64,000 bases of DNA from Branchipolynoe longqiensis (Eukaryota > Annelida > Polychaeta > Phyllodocida > Polynoidae). Both the position numbers and the translations under genes were made by a program. The stretch is taken from NCBI GenBank assembly GCA_030323885.1, contig CM059186.1, positions 146,631,810 to 146,695,809 of the forward strand. Direction: 5' to 3'. Below, in pieces: positions 20,559-31,299 of this stretch (position 1 is the first letter of the stretch; each line of letters begins with the position of its first letter). The notes beneath the pieces were generated by a model. It was not told where the DNA came from and made no database searches. It saw only the letters and a program-made list of their open reading frames with translations.

Positions 20559-20939
20559 CAAAGACCCTATAATACTAAGACGGCTCACTCCCTATTTCTC
20601 CAATGGTAATGTAAATTTTGCAGTGCCACCTTGTGGTGGGTTTGATCAGCCGGCTGCTGGTTGGTGTTTCACATGTAAACACATACAATTATATTATACA
20701 TGTGATAGGTAAGTATGAATACACATCAATATGAAATTGCTATGAACAAATACCCATCATCATCAGCATCATCATCAGGATCACCATCATCACACATCTT
20801 TCACATTCATATATACATTTATACTTATAATATAGCACCTGTTTAACCAAGAGAACAGCCAGCGCACCAAGTGGTGGGTTTGATCATTTTGATTACACAG
20901 TAGAGGCTGAGTGAGCCATCTTAGTATTATAGGTCTTTG
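20559..20939 (-). mobile_element. MITE-7 copy 1 (7 bp TSD GTGTGTG)
   Basis: Termini are CAAAGACCCTATAATACTAA and its complement, with ~31 bp inverted repeats ending in GGCTCACTC. The exact 7 bp duplication GTGTGTG flanks it (20552-20558 and 20940-20946). The interior has a (CAT)n-like microsatellite and no ORF. Orientation is opposite to copies 2 and 3. It lies at the broken 5' edge of the LINE. Removing it leaves an open frame that might continue the endonuclease (DSDTH then IYRLVRNDR), but no other endonuclease motif is visible beyond. Confidence 0.85.
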
Positions 20940-20946
20940 GTGTGTG

Positions 20947-21440
20947 TCTGAATCCCATAATAAATACCACGCACTGGCCCGACTTATTCCGTATGCTTTC
21001 CTTCTCCGCGCCCCCAGAGTCTCACCCCTCTTGAATCTAGCCTAGCGTCTTCTCGTATGTGTGCAGAGAATATAGCGCCACAAACAAATATTCCGCCCAT
21101 TCAGCCCGGCCATCGGGCCGCCGGACCACCGGCTCCAGGCGCTAACAACGGCTGCGACTGGCCGCCGGAAGCCCCCGGCCGCCCCCCCCCCCCCTCCTCC
21201 TGCCCGTCCGTTGGTGCTTGTATGACAATGTAACTAGATTAGTAACAAGCAGCTGCCACAGTAATGCCACCAAACCCGCGATCACAGGGCTTACCCCCCC
21301 CCCCCTCGCTCTCCCCCAACCCCCTCCTCGTCTGGTAACTCTGACCGAGCCATTCTGCCCAGGAAACTGTGTGCTAAGCCACTTCTCCCTGTGTGCGGGT
21401 GGGGAGTGGGTTTGGGGTTGGGGGTGGTGGGAGGCGGTGG
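20947..21440. other. GC-rich intergenic segment
   Basis: It contains two C-homopolymer tracts (about 21183 and 21295) and CCCCCAACCCCC-type patches. ORFs across it overlap the SINE on its right and carry no domain. Confidence 0.5.
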
Positions 21441-21776
21441 GTTGGTTGGTTAGTTGTTGGAGTTTTACATCCTGGCAACATCCGAGGTCATACCAAGACG
21501 GGTACCGACTCGTGACAGTGCGCACTCATGGCAACTCTATAGTGCTGCCCCACTTGGAGACCAGGCGATCAGCACCATGACCCGATATCCTACACGGTCA
21601 AATAATCCTGACACGGAGCCAACCAGTCCTTGCCCTATCTTAATAATGCTGAGCGCTTGGCTAGGAAGAGACAAGTCTCAATTTTATAAGTCATTGGTTT
21701 GACTCGGCCAGGAATTGAACTCCCGATCTCCCGCATGGGAGGCCTGCGCTATACCGATTAGACCACCGCGCCCGGA
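21441..21776 (-). mobile_element. SINE-B copy, near full length
   Basis: Minus strand: tail (GGAGTTTTACATCCTGGCAAC) at 21459, body, then a tRNA-like head with A-box-like GGTCTAATCGGTATAGCG near 21755 and B-box-like GAGTTCAATTCC near 21715. Confidence 0.85.
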
Positions 21777-22491
21777 CTTCTCCCTGTGTGTGTGGGGACG
21801 GGGGGCAGAGGGGGCGGGGGGAGCTTGGAGAGGGGCGTAGAGGACAGCAGGGACAAAGTGCTGATTCTTACTGAACCACCACACACCGCCCCCCCCCTCC
21901 CGCTTCATCTCGAGCTGCCACAGCTGGTGGTTTAGACGCTCATGTGCATTATTGAAATGCTCACATTCACCGGGCAAGCCTCCCCACATCCCCCGGGAGG
22001 GGAAGCGGCAGCCACTGCTTCTGGGAGAGGCCGACAGACAATAAGCTAAGGCAATCATCGTTTACTATCGAAAACTGGAAAGTGTGGAGTGGGGGGGGGG
22101 GGGGGTGCGAGTAGCGGTTATGGAAGGGGCGGGGGAAGGGAAGGGGAGGGTTAGGTGTCCGGAAGCGTGGAACCCACTGCTGGTGTCTCGGACTTCCGGT
22201 ATGTGCCTGAAGGTATCTAATGGAGTGGTAAGTTGGTATGATTGAATTCACGCCAGGAGAATACTCCAGAATGATTACTAGCAATGACTTCCGGGTTATC
22301 ACCACCCACTCACATAGCCTATAATATATATACATATATATAACTTCCGAGCGAGTGACATGTGGCGCCCCGCGCAGGGGGCCGGCTATGAGGGCCGGAC
22401 CCCCACCCACCCCATGAGTGTGTGGGGGGGGGGGGGAGAGGGGGCAGGGACTCCAGAGCTTATTACATGCGATAATGGGATTATCACTATC

Positions 22492-22494
<3 letters not shown>
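21777..22494. other. Intergenic, GC-rich patches
   Basis: G-homopolymers lie near 22092 and 22423 and a short (TATA) patch near 22323. No supportable gene. Confidence 0.5.

Positions 22495-22526
<32 letters not shown>
22495..22526. repeat. (TA)n microsatellite
   Basis: Thirty bases of alternating AT. The flanking 22527-22700 is unremarkable. Confidence 0.9.
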
Positions 22527-22528
<2 letters not shown>

Positions 22529-22706
22529 GTGGCCTCCCTCGGATCTGGCAGCCAGATACCGCTTCATGAACAGTGCACGAGTATATGGATATTAGATCCG
22601 AGAACAGACACCTAACAATGAGATAAAATCGTAATTCTAAAATAACCCTAAAGTTCCATCATTGTCCGATGGCTTTGAGTATTTTAATTATTCTTAGATA
22701 AATATA

Positions 22707-23222
22707 CAGTATAACCCCGTTAAATCAAACTTGAAGGGACCCTAGAAATCTGTTTGGAGTAATCGATCATTGGTTTAACGGAGCTTTGGTTTTAACTTTG
22801 ACTTTGAGTAAGAGTGTATTGCACATGTAATATACAATGTATGTGGACACTTTGATAAGTGTTTTCTATGTATGTACAGTATAACCCCGTTAAACCAAGC
22901 TCAGTTAAACCAAATGATCAGTTAATCCAAACTTTTTTCGGCGGCCCAGCAAAATAGTACCCTTTATCAGTGTTTATCATATAAAAAAAAGTCAGTAGGG
23001 TCTCAGATGACCTTATAACCACATGAAAGTTTGGTTTAACCATACTGGAGTGGTCTGGGGTCCGCCAATTTTGTTTGGATTAACCGATAATTTGGATTAA
23101 CCGACTTTGGTTTAACCAACTTTTTTTAATGATAAATGGTAGTATTTTGCCAGGCCGCCGAAAAAAGTTTGGATTAACCAATCGTTTGGTTTAACCGAGC
23201 TTGGTTTAACGCGGTTATACTG
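22707..23222 (-). mobile_element. Pogo-like MITE with three terminal-repeat modules
   Basis: TA|CAGTATAACCCCGTTAAA at the left and the complement ending ...TATACTG|TA at the right. A third copy of the terminal repeat, again next to TA, starts at 22877. So a 346 bp TIR-to-TIR unit (22877-23222) carries a 168 bp extension with its own outer terminus. The interior is a mosaic of GGTTAAACCAA/GGTTAATCCAAA words. Orientation is opposite to the 27.2 and 27.9 kb copies. Confidence 0.8.
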
Positions 23223-23226
23223 TAGT

Positions 23227-24778
23227 AGGTTCATCATTATAATTAGTTTAATTTAATTTAAACTGAACAGACCCTACATTAAAACTTACTACAACTTTAC
23301 AAGATGAATACAGAAGATAACTTCTGCTTAAATTCTAAATACTATGTAAATACTCACATTGATTTGACTAATATTGACCTAACTTAGTTATATGATGCTA
23401 CACTTACCATATTGGTATGGAACCTTTGGCTTACAGAATTTCATTGCATTATATGCTGCAAATTGTGTATTCAACACTTATTGCATACCTTACTCTATAT
23501 ACCTTTTCTGTACATAACACTGAATTGAAAAATGGCTGGAAGACCAGTGCCTCGGCACTGACAAAAGACTTATTCAGCAGAATAAACATATTTACCACAA
23601 AGAAAAAAAACTAAAAACCCTTTATCTTAAATGGCTAACTTTGGAAATATCTGAATTGAAAACATGTCAAATTTATGCTGGTAAGTACATACAGATTCTT
23701 ACATCATAGGCTTAAGCACTAACAGGTTCTATTAAATTGACTTAGTATCCCACTCTATGCAGCAACCAATGGTTAAGTGTGTCAGTCACTAAAGGTTAAA
23801 AGGTTTGATGCTTCTCTTAGAATATGTAGCCTTATCCAAAGACAATGTCTCCAATATTAGTGTGGTATATGGGGCATCGACTAACATACAACAAAAAGCA
23901 CATCACTGAAATGCCAGCGGTAAAAAAAACAGCCAACCCTTTTTCACAATATTCGTTATATATTTCTATCCGTGTTAGTAGGATCTCACTCCTTAAAGTA
24001 GAGTCAGATTCATTGATTGTGTAATCCTTGATGATTCTGAACTCAAGAAACAGTCTAAAGTGGTAGCCAATTTGGTGTAGAAATGGAATATATTGTCCAG
24101 CGTTGAAAACAAGGACCCTCACAGGAGCTTATACCTTATGGGAAGAATAAAAAGACTTGTCACAAAAACAAAAAAGAATAACATTCAAATTAGATGGATC
24201 CACATTATTACTGTCATATTTGCCAATCTGCCAAATCGAATCAGATGAATACACATTCTTATTGTCAATTCTGCCAATCTGGTTTGCATTTTGAACACAT
24301 AACCAGAATCCTGATTACTATGGGATGGCCAAATGTTTAATATTTCCATTCACAGGGTAGGATCACTTTGTTAACCATCCCACCTAGCCGCGACAAAAAA
24401 AAAACCACCACAAACCCACAAAAGCCGCAAACCACCTGTTTATTACTGCCATCTATACAAGTTCCTAACTCTGAATTCTCTCTCATCTCCACACAATTGA
24501 ATTCTTTATCCGCATTCAAACAACGAATAAAAACACAAAACAAATAAACAAAACAACACACAAAAAAGATGCACACACAATTCCCTGCAAAGTCAATGCT
24601 TCCAACTGTTCAAGCTGAGCAACAGGGAATGACTGAGCTGAGTTCACAACGAAACAGGTCTGACGTCACCGATCGATCACGTGATCGAACAACGCTGCCA
24701 TGACCACACAGGCGTCCCCTGGTGTCAATGGGGACCCTTTCTATTTAGTATTTTTTTCACACCAATGGCTCAGTCATC
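23227..24778. other. AT-rich intergenic with a MITE-T fragment
   Basis: Around 23625-23810 the phrases 'aaatggctaactttggaaatatctga' and 'acaggttctattaaattgact' match MITE-T bodies, without clear termini. The rest shows no gene. An 80-codon minus frame near 24337-24576 is Cys/Phe-rich but unrecognised and not called. Confidence 0.5.
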
Positions 24779-24779
24779 T

Positions 24780-24821
<42 letters not shown>

Positions 24822-24829
24822 CGGGGGGG
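24779..24829. repeat. Poly-G tract
   Basis: About 42 uninterrupted G, then GCGGGGGGG. Its true length is doubtful because such homopolymers are hard to sequence. Confidence 0.9.
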
Positions 24830-25446
24830 AGCTGGGAAGACAACTCACATACTTCCAGCTTGCATACTCAAACTTTCCATGTCTCCTACACTTGTTAATC
24901 ACATTAAAAAACCTGAATATTACTAAGGGACATTCTTTTCTTCTTTTCACTACTCCCAAATATTTGACAGGTGGATATAATTACCAAAGAAAGCTCTGGT
25001 ATAGAATTGTTCTTCAAATCAAATGAGCCTTGGTGATATGACCTTAGACGTTGCTAGGACGTCAAATGTCAATAAAATTATAATCAGATCGTCATACACA
25101 CTGAAGACCTATGTCAGTAATGAGGGTCACTTCATATAATATAGGACCTGATTGCATGACTAAGAAGCGTGCCTATTGCCATGGCAACCAGTCACCCATT
25201 GACTTGTCTGCTTGCCAACTTTATTTTTCCCAGCAACATCGGCCCTCAAGAAGCATCACTGTACAGAGGTTATACCCACCTCCACCCAACTAGTGACCCA
25301 CCCTTCCTCCAAATTCTGTCATTTATTTAATAAATAAATCACATCACGCCTTTCAATAAAGGGGACAAAAATCACTGCCCAAGACCTTATTTCAACTTTG
25401 CCTTTTTGACCTCCAGTGTATATGTGCCTGCTCTACTCTCAGCGCA
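24830..25446. other. Intergenic with a SINE-B tail fragment
   Basis: The only recognisable piece is TGGTGATATGACCTTAGACG... at 25030-25070 (+), a SINE-B 3' end. There is otherwise no gene. Confidence 0.5.
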
Positions 25447-25784
25447 TATAGGGGGGTGGCCGAATCCGTACAGCTTGGACCTCGCGTGCACGAGATCGGT
25501 TAGTTCAGTTCCCGGTTGAGTGAAATCAATGATGTATAAAATTAATACTCGTCGCTTCCTAGCCTGGCGCTTGGCATTAATAGGATAGGGAAAGGACTGG
25601 TTAGCTCAGTGTCAGGATAATGTGACCGAGTGGGATAGTGGGTCATGGTGCCAGTGGCCTGATATTCCAATGGGGCAGCACTATAAACTCACCACGCGTG
25701 TGTACTGTCACAAGTTGGTTCCCGTCCTGATATCACCTTATATGTTGTCAGGACATAAAACTCCAACAACCAACCAACTCTGAG
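25447..25784 (+). mobile_element. SINE-B copy, near full length
   Basis: The head GGGGTGGCCGAATCCGTACAG has tRNA-like A-box spacing, with a degenerate B box (TAGTTCAGTTCCC). Body and CAAC tail are complete. Confidence 0.85.
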
Positions 25785-26095
25785 CGCTGACAAACAAAAA
25801 TCATCGATTGTACACATGTTGTAATCCACCTCCAGGAACCACTGAATCGCCGTATCTTAACTTTAAAATGCACAGAAAGGCAGTTGGAACATCACGTGCA
25901 ATTAGTGTGGAAGAGGAAAGGAGGCAATAAGAAGTTCTCCCTGTTAGCTGGCCGGGATGAAGATGGAGAAGGTGAGGCAGTGGAAGAGAAGCCATGTGGA
26001 AGGAACAATTATCTACATGCAACAAACGGAGGCTGACAAAAGGGGTGTAGTAGCAAGTTCCCAACAAATGGCCTCGGACCTTAGCAATACTGTTC

Positions 26096-26478
26096 CAAAG
26101 ACCCTATAATACTAAGACGGCTCACTCAGCATGTACTGTGTAATCAAAATGATCAAACCCACCACTTGGTGCGCTGGCTGTTCTCTTGATTACACAGTTG
26201 CTATATTATATGTATAAATGTAGATATGAATGTGAAGGATGTGTGATGATGGCGATGCTGATGATGATGCTGATGATGATGCGTATTTGTTCATAGCAAT
26301 TTCATATTGATGTGTATTCATACTTACCTATATCATGTATAATATAATTGTATGTGTTTACATGTGAAACACCAACCAGCAGCCGGGATGATCAAACCCA
26401 CCACAAGGTAGCACTGTGAAATTTACATTACCATGGGAGAGATAGGGAGTGAGCTGTCTTAGTATTATAGGGTCTTTG
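26096..26478 (+). mobile_element. MITE-7 copy 2 (imperfect 7 bp TSD)
   Basis: It starts CAAAGACCCTATAATACTAA and ends in the complement. Flanks are ACTGTTC (26089-26095) and ACTCTTC (26479-26485), a 7 bp duplication with one substitution. Internal ATG/GAT microsatellite near 26245-26285. Confidence 0.85.
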
Positions 26479-26504
26479 ACTCTTCCCACCACCAATCTGT
26501 GATT

Positions 26505-26826
26505 TATTTTGTTTGTTTGTTGGGGTTTTACATCTTGGCAACATCTGATGTCATATCAGGATCGGTACCCACTTGTGAAAGTGCGCACTCATAGCGGCTG
26601 TATAGTGCTGCCACACTGGAAGGCCATACCATTGGCACCATGATCCTATATCCCACCCAGTCAAATTATTCGGATACTGAGCTAACTAGTCCTTGCCCTA
26701 TCCTATTAATGCCGAGCGCCATATTAGGTAGCGACAATTATCAATTCTGTAAGTCATTGTGGTTTGACTCAGGTGGGCTTCGAATCCCCAGCCTTCCGCA
26801 CGGGAAGCTTGCGCTCTACCGATTCG
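26505..26826 (-). mobile_element. SINE-B copy, near full length
   Basis: Minus strand: tail GGGGTTTTACATCTTGGCAAC near 26523, body, and head with an A-box-like segment near 26820 and B-box-like GGGATTCGAAGCC near 26775. Confidence 0.85.
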
Positions 26827-26830
26827 GTTG

Positions 26831-27175
26831 ATGGCAGTGGAAAGAACCAATGTTGTGTGTCACAGCTTAATGTGCAGTATGTTTTGTGGAATATGTATTT
26901 TAGAGAGATTTCTATTTCTAACCCCCCAACCTTCCCATTGCTGGCAGTGGCTAAACTAATGATGTATCTAAAGGCTGTCTGCGCATGCTCCGCGGTGAAG
27001 GTGTATTGTGGTGATTTGGCTAATTCAAAATGGTGGGTGTGGGTGTGGGGCGTGGAGGTGACGGTGGGGGTCACCTCCAGGGAGAAACTACAATGTAGGA
27101 ATCAATGCGGTTACCACTGGACTATATAGCTGATGCAGCGGCAACTGATGTAGGTCAAGCAATACCATGTTAATA
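26831..27175. other. Intergenic, no gene seen
   Basis: Overlapping short ORFs on both strands (about 100 codons) show no motif. A GGTGTGGGTGTGGGG patch lies near 27035. Confidence 0.45.
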
Positions 27176-27687
27176 CAGTACAACCCTGTTAAACCAAGCT
27201 CGGTTAAACCAAATGATCGATTAATCCAAACTTTTTTCGGCGGCCCGGCAAATAATACCATTTATCATATAAAAAGTTGGTTAAACCAAAGTCGGTTAAT
27301 CCAAATTATCGGTAAATACAAACAAAATTGTCAGGCCCCAGTCCGCTTCCGGTATGTTAAACCAAACTTTCATGTGGTTATAAGGTCATCTGAGACCCCA
27401 CTCACTTTTTTATATGATAAACGGTAGTATTTTGCTGGACCGCCAAAACAAAATTTGGATTAATCAATCGTTTGTTAACCAAGCTTGGTTTGATGGGGTT
27501 ATACTGTATATACATAAAAAAACAATAATCAAAGTGTCCACATATATTGTATATTACATTCATAATGTACCCACGTTTTTGCCAAAGCCAAGTCAAAGTC
27601 AAAGCCAAAGCCCGGTTAAACCAATGATCGGTTAATCCAAACAAATTTATAGGATCCCTTCAAGTTGAGCTTAACGGGGTTATACTG
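27176..27687 (+). mobile_element. Pogo-like MITE, 512 bp, TA-flanked
   Basis: TA|CAGTACAACCCTGTTAAACC at the left, an internal terminal repeat ending TATACTG|TA at 27506, and an outer right terminus ending at 27687 followed by TA. It has the same three-module design as 22707-23222, inverted. Confidence 0.8.
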
Positions 27688-27879
27688 TACACGAATAGAA
27701 ATTGTTAGATTCCCCCCCCCCCTCTCCCCGCACTGATTGTGGTTTTGGGAACCCCGTAGAAATAAGGGAATGTAGAAAAGGGTGTCGAACTCTCACGGAA
27801 CTGTGTGGCGCTTTAAGTACAATCATCGTAAACATTACATAAGTTTGTCTCACGCAACACGACACTGCGAATACTAATA

Positions 27880-28374
27880 CAGTATAACCCCTTTAACCAA
27901 GCTCGGCTAAACCAAACGATCGGTTAATCCAAACTTTTGTTTGGTGGTCCAGCAAAATACTACCATTTATCACATAAAAAGGTTGGTTAAACCAAAGTCG
28001 GTTAAACCAAATTATCGGTTAATCCAAACAAAATTGTTGGACCCCAGGCCACTCCGGTATGGTTAAACCGCACTTTCATGTGGTTATAAGGTCATCTGAG
28101 ACCCACTGACTTTTTTATATGATAAATGGTAGTATTTTGCCGTGCTGCCAACAAAAGTTAGATTAACTGATCGCTTGGTTTAATGGAGCAGGGTTTAACG
28201 GGGTTATACTGTACATACATTAAAAAACAATAATCAAAGTGACCACATACATTGTATATTACATGTGCAATACACACTTACTCAAAGTCAAAGTCAAAGC
28301 CAAAGCTTGGTTAAACCAATGATCGGTTAATCCAAACAGGGTCCATTCAAGTTTGGTTTAACAGGGTTATATTG
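27880..28374 (+). mobile_element. Pogo-like MITE, 495 bp, TA-flanked
   Basis: Terminal repeats at 27880 and 28374 (ending TTATATTG|TA) with an internal terminus at 28211. It is arranged head to tail with the preceding copy, with 192 bp of unrelated sequence between. Confidence 0.8.
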
Positions 28375-28380
28375 TACAGT

Positions 28381-28560
28381 AGTCTCCATTAATCTCTCGG
28401 GCAAGGAGCCGTATAAACAGGTAGGTGTGTGTATGGTGTCAACATCAGGGAGCCTAGGTGGTGAAATGGTTAGCACACTGCCCCGGAATGCAAGAGACGT
28501 GGGTTCGATTCCCGCTCTAGACATAATATTTCCAATTTTCATCACCCCCTATGATACTGG
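28381..28560 (+). mobile_element. SINE-C copy 1 (tRNA-like)
   Basis: GGTGGTGAAATGGTTAGCAC (A-box-like) and GGGTTCGATTCCC (B box) are 30-40 bp apart, then 'ataatatttccaattttcatca'. The same order recurs at 28716-28885. Two nearby copies support a third tRNA-derived family. It resembles a tRNA half more than a full tRNA gene. Confidence 0.65.
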
Positions 28561-28715
28561 CGCCGTGACCAGGAACCTGTACAAGCTATGTGCTGCATGG
28601 TTGGTGAGCCTACTCTGTGCATGTAAATGTAAGAGCAGTGCCTGTATGTATGTAGTTGTAAGCATTGAATGACCATTTAAAAGACTTACAATTCCAGGGG
28701 GACGAGTGTAATAGT

Positions 28716-28885
28716 CTGCACTGACCTCTCAGTCAATGAGCCACATAAACAGGTACGTGTAGGTAGGGTAGCCTACATGGTGAAATGGTTAGTAAACTTG
28801 CCGAGAATGCAAGAGATATGGGTTCGATTCCAGCTCTAGGCGCAATATTTCCCAGTTTCATCAACCCCCCACGACACTCAAATTG
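28716..28885 (+). mobile_element. SINE-C copy 2 (tRNA-like)
   Basis: ATGGTGAAATGGTTAGTAAA and GGGTTCGATTCC, then 'gcaatatttcccagtttcatca'. The shared upstream text 'cacataaacaggtacgtg' matches 'cgtataaacaggtaggtg' of copy 1, so the repeated unit starts before the tRNA-like head. Confidence 0.65.
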
Positions 28886-29041
28886 AACAATTTCATGTTC
28901 AGACCTAGCTACCCAAACTCCACGATACCCATGCGCAGATATGATCAGCATATACCATTTCCGGTATCAACCCCCCCATCAATCAATAAGTTGTCTTAAT
29001 CCCCGTAGATCCAATTCCAGATCCTTCATCATCGGACAGGT

Positions 29042-29410
29042 TCAACACACCTTTGCCATGTAGTGTGAGGCTGGCTTTGACCGAAGATTTACGCACGTCG
29101 TTCTGGTGGTTTGACTACTATGCGACATCAGGCACCAGATGACTGCATAGATATCAGTTACTACTGCATAACCAATGAACAATGGCACCGCAAAAAATAA
29201 ACACCATAGAAAGACAGAAGCAACGAGTGTCATCATCTGTCGGGGCAAAAATGCCAGAGGCAATTTGCGGATTCTACTGGCTATATTTTCCTCGCAGAAA
29301 TAAGAACTCAAGTCACTTAATTTTGTTAGTGAGCCATTTTTAATAGTCTGTATGGTGATGCAGCACATTTCAAATCTGAATCCAGATGGGCTATTAAAAG
29401 ACAGCATCAA
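29042..29410 (-). CDS. Unrecognised ORF with a membrane-like segment
   Basis: About 121 codons from the ATG at 29407. Unlike most frames here it is not low-complexity. It has one long hydrophobic stretch (about residues 60-95, LVASVFLWCLFFAVPLFIGY) and several cysteines. The upstream end lacks an obvious acceptor AG and no family is recognisable. It may be one exon of a membrane protein or chance in unique DNA. Confidence 0.15.
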   Translation of the reverse strand: MMLSFNSPSGFRFEMCCITIQTIKNGSLTKLSDLSSYFCEENIASRIRKLPLAFLPRQMMTLVASVFLWCLFFAVPLFIGYAVVTDIYAVIWCLMSHSSQTTRTTCVNLRSKPASHYMAKVC

Positions 29411-29520
29411 TGATTCATAGAGTTTTTAAAGCGCGACTATTGGCATCGGGGATAGCTAATGGTGTTGTGGTGCTTATAACATACATTACTTTCCACTTCA
29501 TCTGAGAAGATTAGTTCAAC

Positions 29521-29921
29521 CAAAGATAAGACCCTATAATACTAAGACAACCTCACTCAGCCTGTACTGTTTAATCAAAATGATCAGACCCACCACTTGG
29601 TGCGCTGGCTGTTCTCTTGGTTAAACAGGTGCTATATTATATGTATAGATGTTTATATGAATATATGAATGTGAAAGATGTATGATGATGGCGATGCTGA
29701 TGATGATGCTGATGATGATGATGTGTATTTGTTCATAGCAATTTCATATTGATGTGTATTCATACTTACCTATCTCATGTATAATATAATTGTATATGTT
29801 TACATATGAAACACCAACCAGCAGCCGGGCTGATCAAACCCACCAGAAGGTGGCACTGCGAAATTTACATTACCAATGGGAGAGATAGGGAGTGAGCCAT
29901 CTTAGTATTATAGGGTCTTTG
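29521..29921 (+). mobile_element. MITE-7 copy 3 (7 bp TSD GTTCAAC)
   Basis: The left end is CAAAGATAAGACCC (a 5 bp insertion relative to the other copies) and the right end GGGTCTTTG. The exact 7 bp duplication GTTCAAC flanks it (29514-29520 and 29922-29928). Body collinear with copy 2. Confidence 0.88.
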
Positions 29922-29929
29922 GTTCAACT

Positions 29930-30204
29930 TAATAATGATCGCTGATATACATTGCAGATTAGCTAAGCGACTGACTGGCCCAAAGGGAAGCCTAGAGGGG
30001 TTCACACTGACCACGTGACCCCGTGACCACGCAGCATGGCTCTCCATATAGAGGTCATGGCTCATGCCCAATAAACAATATAGTAGCGATAGTAATTTTG
30101 AATAGTTATTGCCTCGTGCATCATTTAAAGCACGAGAGCATATTGCATGGTCATTGATCATGACTAAGGCTGAGGACGATGTGTGTAGTTAACAAAACTT
30201 TGAG
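29930..30204. other. Intergenic, no gene seen
   Basis: Unique sequence between MITE-7 and the 15 bp array. Short frames lack motifs. Confidence 0.45.
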
Positions 30205-30895
30205 TGATTTATTAAATGACTACTCACTAAGTGATTACCCACTGAGTGACTACCCACTGAATGACTACCCACTAAATGACTATCCACTAATTGATTACCC
30301 ACTAATTGATTACCCGCTAAATGACTACCTACTAATTGACTACCCACTAAATGACTATCCACTGAATCACTACTCACTGAATCACTACCCACTGAATCAC
30401 TACTCACTGAATCACTACCCACTGAATCACTACTCACTGAATCACTACGCACTGAATCACTGCCCACTAAATGAGAACCCATTAAATGACTACCCACTAA
30501 CTGACTTACTACTAAATGACTACCCATTAAATTACTTTATTTAGTTATTGAATGAATATGGCATACATTTATTAAATGACTATTTATGAACTGACTATTT
30601 ATAAACTGACTATTTATTAAATGACTATTTATTAAATGACTATGTATTTAATGACTATATATTAAATGACTATTTATTAAATGACTATTTATTAAATGAC
30701 AATGTATTAAATGACAAAGATTAAATGACTATTTATTAAATGACTATTTATTAAATGACTATTTATTAAATGAATATTTATTGAATGACTGTTTATTAAA
30801 TTACTATTTAGTAAATGACTATTTAGTAAATGACTATTTAGTAAATGACTATTTAGTAAATGACTATTTAGTAAATGACGATTTTAGACTATGAA
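30205..30895. repeat. 15 bp minisatellite with block-wise variants
   Basis: About 45 units. Left block: ACTAAATGACTACCC then ACTGAATCACTACYC alternating. Middle block: ATTAAATGACTATTT. Right block: AGTAAATGACTATTT. Because 15 is a multiple of 3, the plus strand gives a 5-residue repeat (LNHYP, LNDYP) over ~120 codons. It has no start context or conserved ends and is taken as an artefact. Confidence 0.93.
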
Positions 30896-31299
30896 ATGAC
30901 TTTTTACACGATTGCTTAGAGAATTAATTTATTACATGCTTATTATTTTAACCCAAGAGGAAATGTTCTCTAGATTAGCTAAGTTCCATTGAAACATGTA
31001 GGAAAGCATTGACCGTCATCGCTAAGAAGGGTGCGCATAGTTGTACTATTCTGGGAAAGGACCATGTGCATGACCTGTTCCCACAAGCAGGAAGGCCGAG
31101 GCTGGACGTCGGTAAATACAGACCGTATGGCTAGCACACATGCCTTCTCCGTCCACCAGGGGACGACTCCTTACCACGCTCTCTCAATCATAAAGGCAGC
31201 ACACATCAAAGTCGCCCACAACCTGACCCACTTACCTTCTGCCTACCGGAGTTAGTCCGATTACAGTCAGTGCACCAGATCACAGGAGGAGCAGGATCG
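30896..31299. other. Intergenic, no gene seen
   Basis: A 74-codon plus frame at 31031-31255 has no recognisable motif. Otherwise featureless. Confidence 0.45.

Noticed and set aside
30205..30895. CRISPR-like repeat array
   Set aside because: Units are contiguous 15 bp tandem repeats with no unique spacers, in an animal genome.
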